8,103 nt of DNA, taken from positions 1 to 8,103 of the forward strand of contig JAPCJV010000067.1 in assembly GCA_027886785.1 (NCBI GenBank), written 5' to 3'. The position numbers were made by a program, and so were the translations under genes. The stretch is from Nitrososphaerota archaeon. Its GTDB lineage: Archaea; Thermoproteota; Nitrososphaeria; Nitrososphaerales; CADDZS01. The notes beneath the pieces are model-generated. The model was given only the letters and a program-made list of their open reading frames with translations, made no database searches and was not told the DNA's origin. Shown piece after piece: positions 5,890 through 8,103 of the stretch (positions within the stretch are counted from its first letter, which is position 1; the number at the start of each line of letters is the position of its first letter).

Positions 5890-6363
5890 GCTCGTTCGTC
5901 TCTAGACTGAAATGTTGGATCAACACCCGAATAAAGACTTTGAGATAATTTTCCGGGAGTGTGGTGCTACTAGTCCATATCGAACAGTAGCTTTCCCAGT
6001 CACTACCCTAGAAAAAACCCAACAATCAATTTTTGAAAGCAAGATGAATTTCCTCAACTGTCAAAGACTTGAAAGATCCTTTGTCTCATCGAGTACTGCT
6101 TGGCAGTTTTGTTTAGAAATGTTGACTCTTGGTTTTCTCTACAAGGGTTATCGTTGGAACCCGGAGTTTCATTTTTTGTTGATTTGTTGGAAATATTAGG
6201 ATAAAATTGATGAAAAATCAAACCTGGTTCCAGAATTGAATTACATCGGAAACATATCGTGTTCCGCTATATTTTGTAAAGCTTAAAGCCCTCTCATCCA
6301 GTGGACCCAATTGCGAACGGTAGGAATCAAAAAAAATTCCTATCTAAGCAGAAGAAAAAAATA
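5890..6363. other. Long AT-rich intergenic region between divergent GH27 and cupredoxin genes
   Basis: This 474-base gap should hold both promoters. For the GH27 gene (minus strand), CTTTATTC near 5930-5937 or AAAATTATC near 5943-5951 are weak TATA candidates. For the cupredoxin, CTATATTTTG (6267-6276) and GCTTAAAG (6281-6288) are candidates. A weak stem TTGAT/ATCAA lies around 6206-6222. An open frame 5912-6199 is not believed to be a gene. I see no RNA gene or mobile element. Confidence 0.4.
6267..6276 (+). promoter_or_regulatory. Putative TATA box of the cupredoxin gene
   Basis: CTATATTTTG sits about 90-100 bases upstream of the preferred ATG at 6364, predicting transcription start near 6295-6300 and a leader of about 60 bases. 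GCTTAAAG at 6281-6288 is an alternative giving a shorter leader. Choice is by AT-rich consensus only. Confidence 0.35.
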
Positions 6364-7110
6364 ATGTATTCAAACAATCTAATAAGTAAAAACAAATCTT
6401 TGATCGCACTCACATCATCCGCGCTACTATTTCTTTTCGTAGCATCAGCGTTCTCCTTAGGCACCGTAGCCTATTCGTCGCACATTAGCACAATCACTGC
6501 TGTCGGAGATACTGACATAAACGGCGGGGTCGTGTACAGTTTCTCCCCAGGCGTATTATACGCTCATCCCGGTGATAAGATAAAATTCGTCGATGCCAGT
6601 GACGACTTGCACACGATGACCTTCGTAGTGAAATCAGATCTTCCTACAAGCAGCAACTTAGCCTGCGGCGCGCCTTTCCCTGGAGTCTATCAAATATGCG
6701 GCTTCAATCCGGGATTTCCAGCAGCCCTTCACTTTCCGACTGGAGGCCCACCACCAGGAGCAGTAATACCCCCAGGGACAGTGTGTGCCCCAACCGGCTC
6801 AGTTGTCTCCCCATGCTTCACATTCGTAGCTAACGGAGTGGAATGCACCGTCTGTACTAGCTCCTTGAGTTCGCCATTCGTACTGGACTCTAACAAGGCA
6901 AATCATGGTCGGTGGAATATCGGTCCCAGTCCATCTCCGGGAACCCCAGGATCTGTCATCTCTTCGGGCGACTCTTTGTTCATTTTGCCAGCGCCCTTTG
7001 TACCAACCACAGAATACTTCCAGATACCAGCGAGCACTCCTGATGGAACTGTACTGCACTACATGTGCGTCATCCACCCATGGATGCAGGCTGAAATCAT
7101 CGTAGGCTAG
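6364..7110 (+). CDS. Secreted blue-copper (cupredoxin/plastocyanin-like) protein with cysteine-rich insertion
   Basis: A predicted exported or membrane-anchored type I copper protein for extracellular electron transfer, of 248 residues. The ATG at 6364 is preferred over the GTG at 6301: it gives a standard signal or anchor (KNKSLIALTSSALLFLFVAS, about 10-29), whereas the longer form adds a lysine-rich stretch. Copper ligands are visible: H83 in DDLHTMTF, then C235, H238 and M241 in MCVIHPWM near the C-terminus, the usual Cys-x2-His-x2-Met order. The strand PGVLYAHPGDKIKFVDASDD (62-81) precedes the first ligand. Between the ligand strands lies a long Pro/Gly-rich insertion (about 92-200) with six cysteines (C101, C112, C141, C151, C161, C164), enough for three disulfides; simple plastocyanin-like domains are about 100 residues. 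Abundant cupredoxins are characteristic of Thaumarchaeota. No obvious partner oxidase is adjacent. Fold and copper site are well supported; the partner is unknown. Confidence 0.87.
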   Translation: MYSNNLISKNKSLIALTSSALLFLFVASAFSLGTVAYSSHISTITAVGDTDINGGVVYSFSPGVLYAHPGDKIKFVDASDDLHTMTFVVKSDLPTSSNLACGAPFPGVYQICGFNPGFPAALHFPTGGPPPGAVIPPGTVCAPTGSVVSPCFTFVANGVECTVCTSSLSSPFVLDSNKANHGRWNIGPSPSPGTPGSVISSGDSLFILPAPFVPTTEYFQIPASTPDGTVLHYMCVIHPWMQAEIIVG

Positions 7111-7133
7111 CTTACTAGACAAAACAAGAATAA

Positions 7134-7170
7134 GGGTTGCACGAATTGTGCAACTCCTCCCTTTTTCTTT
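7134..7170 (+). terminator. Strong hairpin terminator after the cupredoxin gene
   Basis: GTTGCAC (7136-7142) and GTGCAAC (7148-7154) form a perfect 7-bp stem with loop GAATT, extended by G7135-T7155 and G7134-C7156. A pyrimidine tract, CTCCCTTTTTCTTT, follows to 7170. It begins 24 bases after the stop codon. It looks like an intrinsic terminator; the T-rich tract alone fits archaeal termination. Confidence 0.7.
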
Positions 7171-7217
7171 CCGAAAAATAATCTTTACAAATTTTGGAAC
7201 ACTAGCTTTTCATGACT

Positions 7218-7254
7218 AATGCAGAGACCTGCATTGAGCTCCGAATCGGCCGAT
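7218..7254. repeat. Two palindromes upstream of the P-loop gene (possible operators)
   Basis: AATGCAG (7218-7224) and CTGCATT (7229-7235) form a perfect 7-bp stem with 4-base loop AGAC. Ten bases on, ATCGGCCGAT (7245-7254) is a perfect 10-base palindrome. Both lie 60-100 bases before the TTG at 7317 and upstream of the TATA-like box at 7278-7287, the usual place for activator sites in archaea. Function is inferred from position. Confidence 0.4.
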
Positions 7255-7277
7255 AAGCTTCTGGCCTACGAACGCAT

Positions 7278-7287
7278 ATGTTTATCC
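7278..7287 (+). promoter_or_regulatory. Putative TATA box of the P-loop gene
   Basis: ATGTTTATCC is centred about 34 bases before the TTG at 7317, predicting transcription start within roughly 10 bases of the start codon, so an essentially leaderless mRNA. No Shine-Dalgarno sequence precedes the TTG, consistent with this. Confidence 0.4.
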
Positions 7288-7316
7288 AATGCCTAACTCG
7301 TAAAACGCGTTAACCT

Positions 7317-7985
7317 TTGGTTTCCACTGGCGTACCATCGCTTGACAATGTGCTTGGCAGTGATGGCTACCCGGACAGATCAGCAATTCTCGTTGTCGGA
7401 GCTCCTGGAATAGGCAAGGAGGCCTTAGGTTACTGGTTTGTCCGCTCCGGATTGATCCAGGGAGACTATTGCCTCTACGCGACTCACCGTCTCGTCTCGG
7501 ATGTTCTGAGGGACATGAAGGGGGTGGGAATTAGCACAGAACGGGTCCCAGAATGGATATCAAGTTCTGGCTCTCCTATTCGTCTAGATCTTCGAGACGC
7601 AACGTCGATATCGATTAGCATCAAACAAACTGTACATCAAAACAAAAACAGACGAGTAAGGGTCGCAACAGACATCCTTTCCCCGCTCCTTGTCCTAAAT
7701 TCTTTGGAATCCATGTACAATTACTGGTCGCAGCTTCTCTCGGATCTGAAGCAGCAGGACGCGGTACTCTTCGCTCTCGCAGAAGATGGGATGAACGCGC
7801 CAAACGTCCTAACTACCATGGAGCAAATTTTCGACGGAGTGATTGAGATGAGACTCTATGAAGAAGGACTATCCATCACTCCTCTATTTCGAGTCAAGAA
7901 GATGCTGGGTCTTCCGCCTTTACACGGTTATTTTCGCTTTTCAGTTTCGAGTACAGGAATGGAGGTTCTGGCTCATGTCCATTGA
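7317..7985 (+). CDS. KaiC/RecA-superfamily P-loop protein with degenerate active site (222 aa)
   Basis: A single-domain member of the archaeal KaiC-like/RAD55-type group of RecA-superfamily ATPases, proteins usually linked to signalling or motility regulation. It begins at the canonical family N-terminus (VSTGVPSLDNVLG), which supports the TTG start; a TAA at 7311-7313 closes the frame upstream. The Walker A loop is GAPGIGKE (28-35), with Glu in place of the usual Thr/Ser after Lys. The strand that normally ends in the catalytic glutamates (pattern YxSxEE) reads CLYATHRL (52-59), so these are missing. A Walker B-like strand RRVRVATDILS (112-122) keeps D119. LLSDLKQQDAVLFALAEDG (140-158) and IFDGVIEMRL (171-180) match later core strands. 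Weak or no hydrolysis is expected, with a role as nucleotide sensor or scaffold inferred. The stop overlaps the next gene by 11 bases, implying translational coupling. Superfamily is solid; function unknown. Confidence 0.75.
   Translation: MVSTGVPSLDNVLGSDGYPDRSAILVVGAPGIGKEALGYWFVRSGLIQGDYCLYATHRLVSDVLRDMKGVGISTERVPEWISSSGSPIRLDLRDATSISISIKQTVHQNKNRRVRVATDILSPLLVLNSLESMYNYWSQLLSDLKQQDAVLFALAEDGMNAPNVLTTMEQIFDGVIEMRLYEEGLSITPLFRVKKMLGLPPLHGYFRFSVSSTGMEVLAHVH
7961..7966 (+). promoter_or_regulatory. Strong Shine-Dalgarno site for the gene at 7975
   Basis: GGAGGT lies 8 bases before the ATG at 7975, inside the end of the P-loop gene. It is the best ribosome-binding site in the window, contrasting with the SD-less TTG starts nearby, and it decides the start of the overlapping downstream gene. 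Confidence 0.75.
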
Positions 7986-8103
7986 TATCGTGTCAGCGAT
8001 AGACGAGCTGAGCACTCTCGCTAGTGGAATTATTGTCATCTTAGCGGCTTACAGAGCACTCAGCATGGGGAGAGCGTTAAGTCGGGTCTATCGTAATCGA
8101 GCA
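7975..8103 (+). CDS. Start of a membrane protein, cut by the right window edge
   Basis: Forty-three codons are open to the right edge: MSIDIVSAIDELSTLASGII followed by VILAAYRALSMGRALSRVYR. A hydrophobic stretch at about residues 14-31 followed by a basic segment (RALSRVYRNR) reads as a first transmembrane helix with its positive side in the cytoplasm. The gene overlaps the P-loop gene by 11 bases (7975-7985) and has its own strong GGAGGT site, so the two are very likely co-transcribed and translated together. This suggests the P-loop protein acts at the membrane with this partner. Too little is visible to name a family; a sensor kinase or small integral-membrane partner are both possible. 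Confidence 0.65.
   Translation, partial: MSIDIVSAIDELSTLASGIIVILAAYRALSMGRALSRVYRNRA

Noticed and set aside
5912..6199. Plus-strand open frame of 95 codons in the gap before the cupredoxin
   Set aside because: No ribosome-binding site, no domain, uneven composition rich in Phe, Trp and Cys, and it occupies the place where the GH27 promoter should be. Treated as chance.
6301..6363. Upstream GTG start for the cupredoxin (21 extra residues)
   Set aside because: It would place a lysine-rich stretch before the signal peptide and start close to the predicted transcription start. The ATG at 6364 gives a normal signal peptide.
1..8103. CRISPR array, tRNA or rRNA gene, insertion sequence, phage gene
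   Set aside because: No regularly spaced direct repeats, cloverleaf, conserved rRNA blocks, transposase motifs or terminal inverted repeats were seen on either strand.

Overview
The window reads as an archaeal chromosome segment, most likely a soil Thaumarchaeote (Nitrososphaeria, possibly a lineage that does not oxidise ammonia). This assignment is inferred from gene content and not from a marker gene. Supporting signs are the DUF47 phosphate-transport accessory protein, an Lrp/AsnC-type regulator, a blue-copper protein with an archaeal-type signal peptide, a RecA/KaiC-like P-loop protein, frequent TTG starts (1093, 3184, 7317), short leaders with AT-rich TATA-like boxes, and T-rich terminators. 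No rRNA, tRNA, CRISPR array, transposase or phage gene was found.

Layout. Bases 1-408 (minus) hold the N-terminal part of a DUF47 phosphate-transport regulator that runs off the left edge. The 164-base gap 409-572 carries two separate inverted-repeat systems, one flanking the likely TATA box. A small uncharacterised gene (573-863, plus) is followed by an exported PF04185-type phosphoesterase/acid phosphatase (1093-2031, plus). The gap 2032-2375 holds a weak terminator and a short ORF remnant that looks frameshifted. A secreted uncharacterised protein (2376-3059, minus) is divergent from a tandem-domain Lrp/AsnC-like regulator (3184-4152, plus). That regulator converges on an exported GH27 alpha-galactosidase-like enzyme (4351-5889, minus), which is clearly richer in GC than its neighbours. 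After a 474-base AT-rich gap comes a secreted cupredoxin with a cysteine-rich insertion (6364-7110, plus) and a convincing hairpin terminator. Last is a two-gene unit: a degenerate KaiC/RecA-like P-loop protein (7317-7985, plus) overlapped by the start of a membrane protein (7975 to the right edge).

How the genes may work together. Four of the nine genes encode proteins with export signals (phosphoesterase, secreted hypothetical, GH27 enzyme, cupredoxin), so the region looks like an accessory set for interaction with the cell exterior. A phosphate theme links the DUF47 protein to the phosphoesterase. The GH27 enzyme suggests use of plant or microbial galactosides, unusual for a Thaumarchaeote and probably acquired. 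The two regulatory elements are the tandem Lrp-like protein and the P-loop/membrane pair. Their targets cannot be read from sequence; the adjacent divergent secreted protein is the simplest candidate for the first. I see no clear sign of a wholly new defence or mobile system. The most unusual items are the degenerate P-loop protein with its coupled membrane partner, the compositionally foreign GH27 gene with a native-looking signal peptide region, and the palindromes around the DUF47 promoter.
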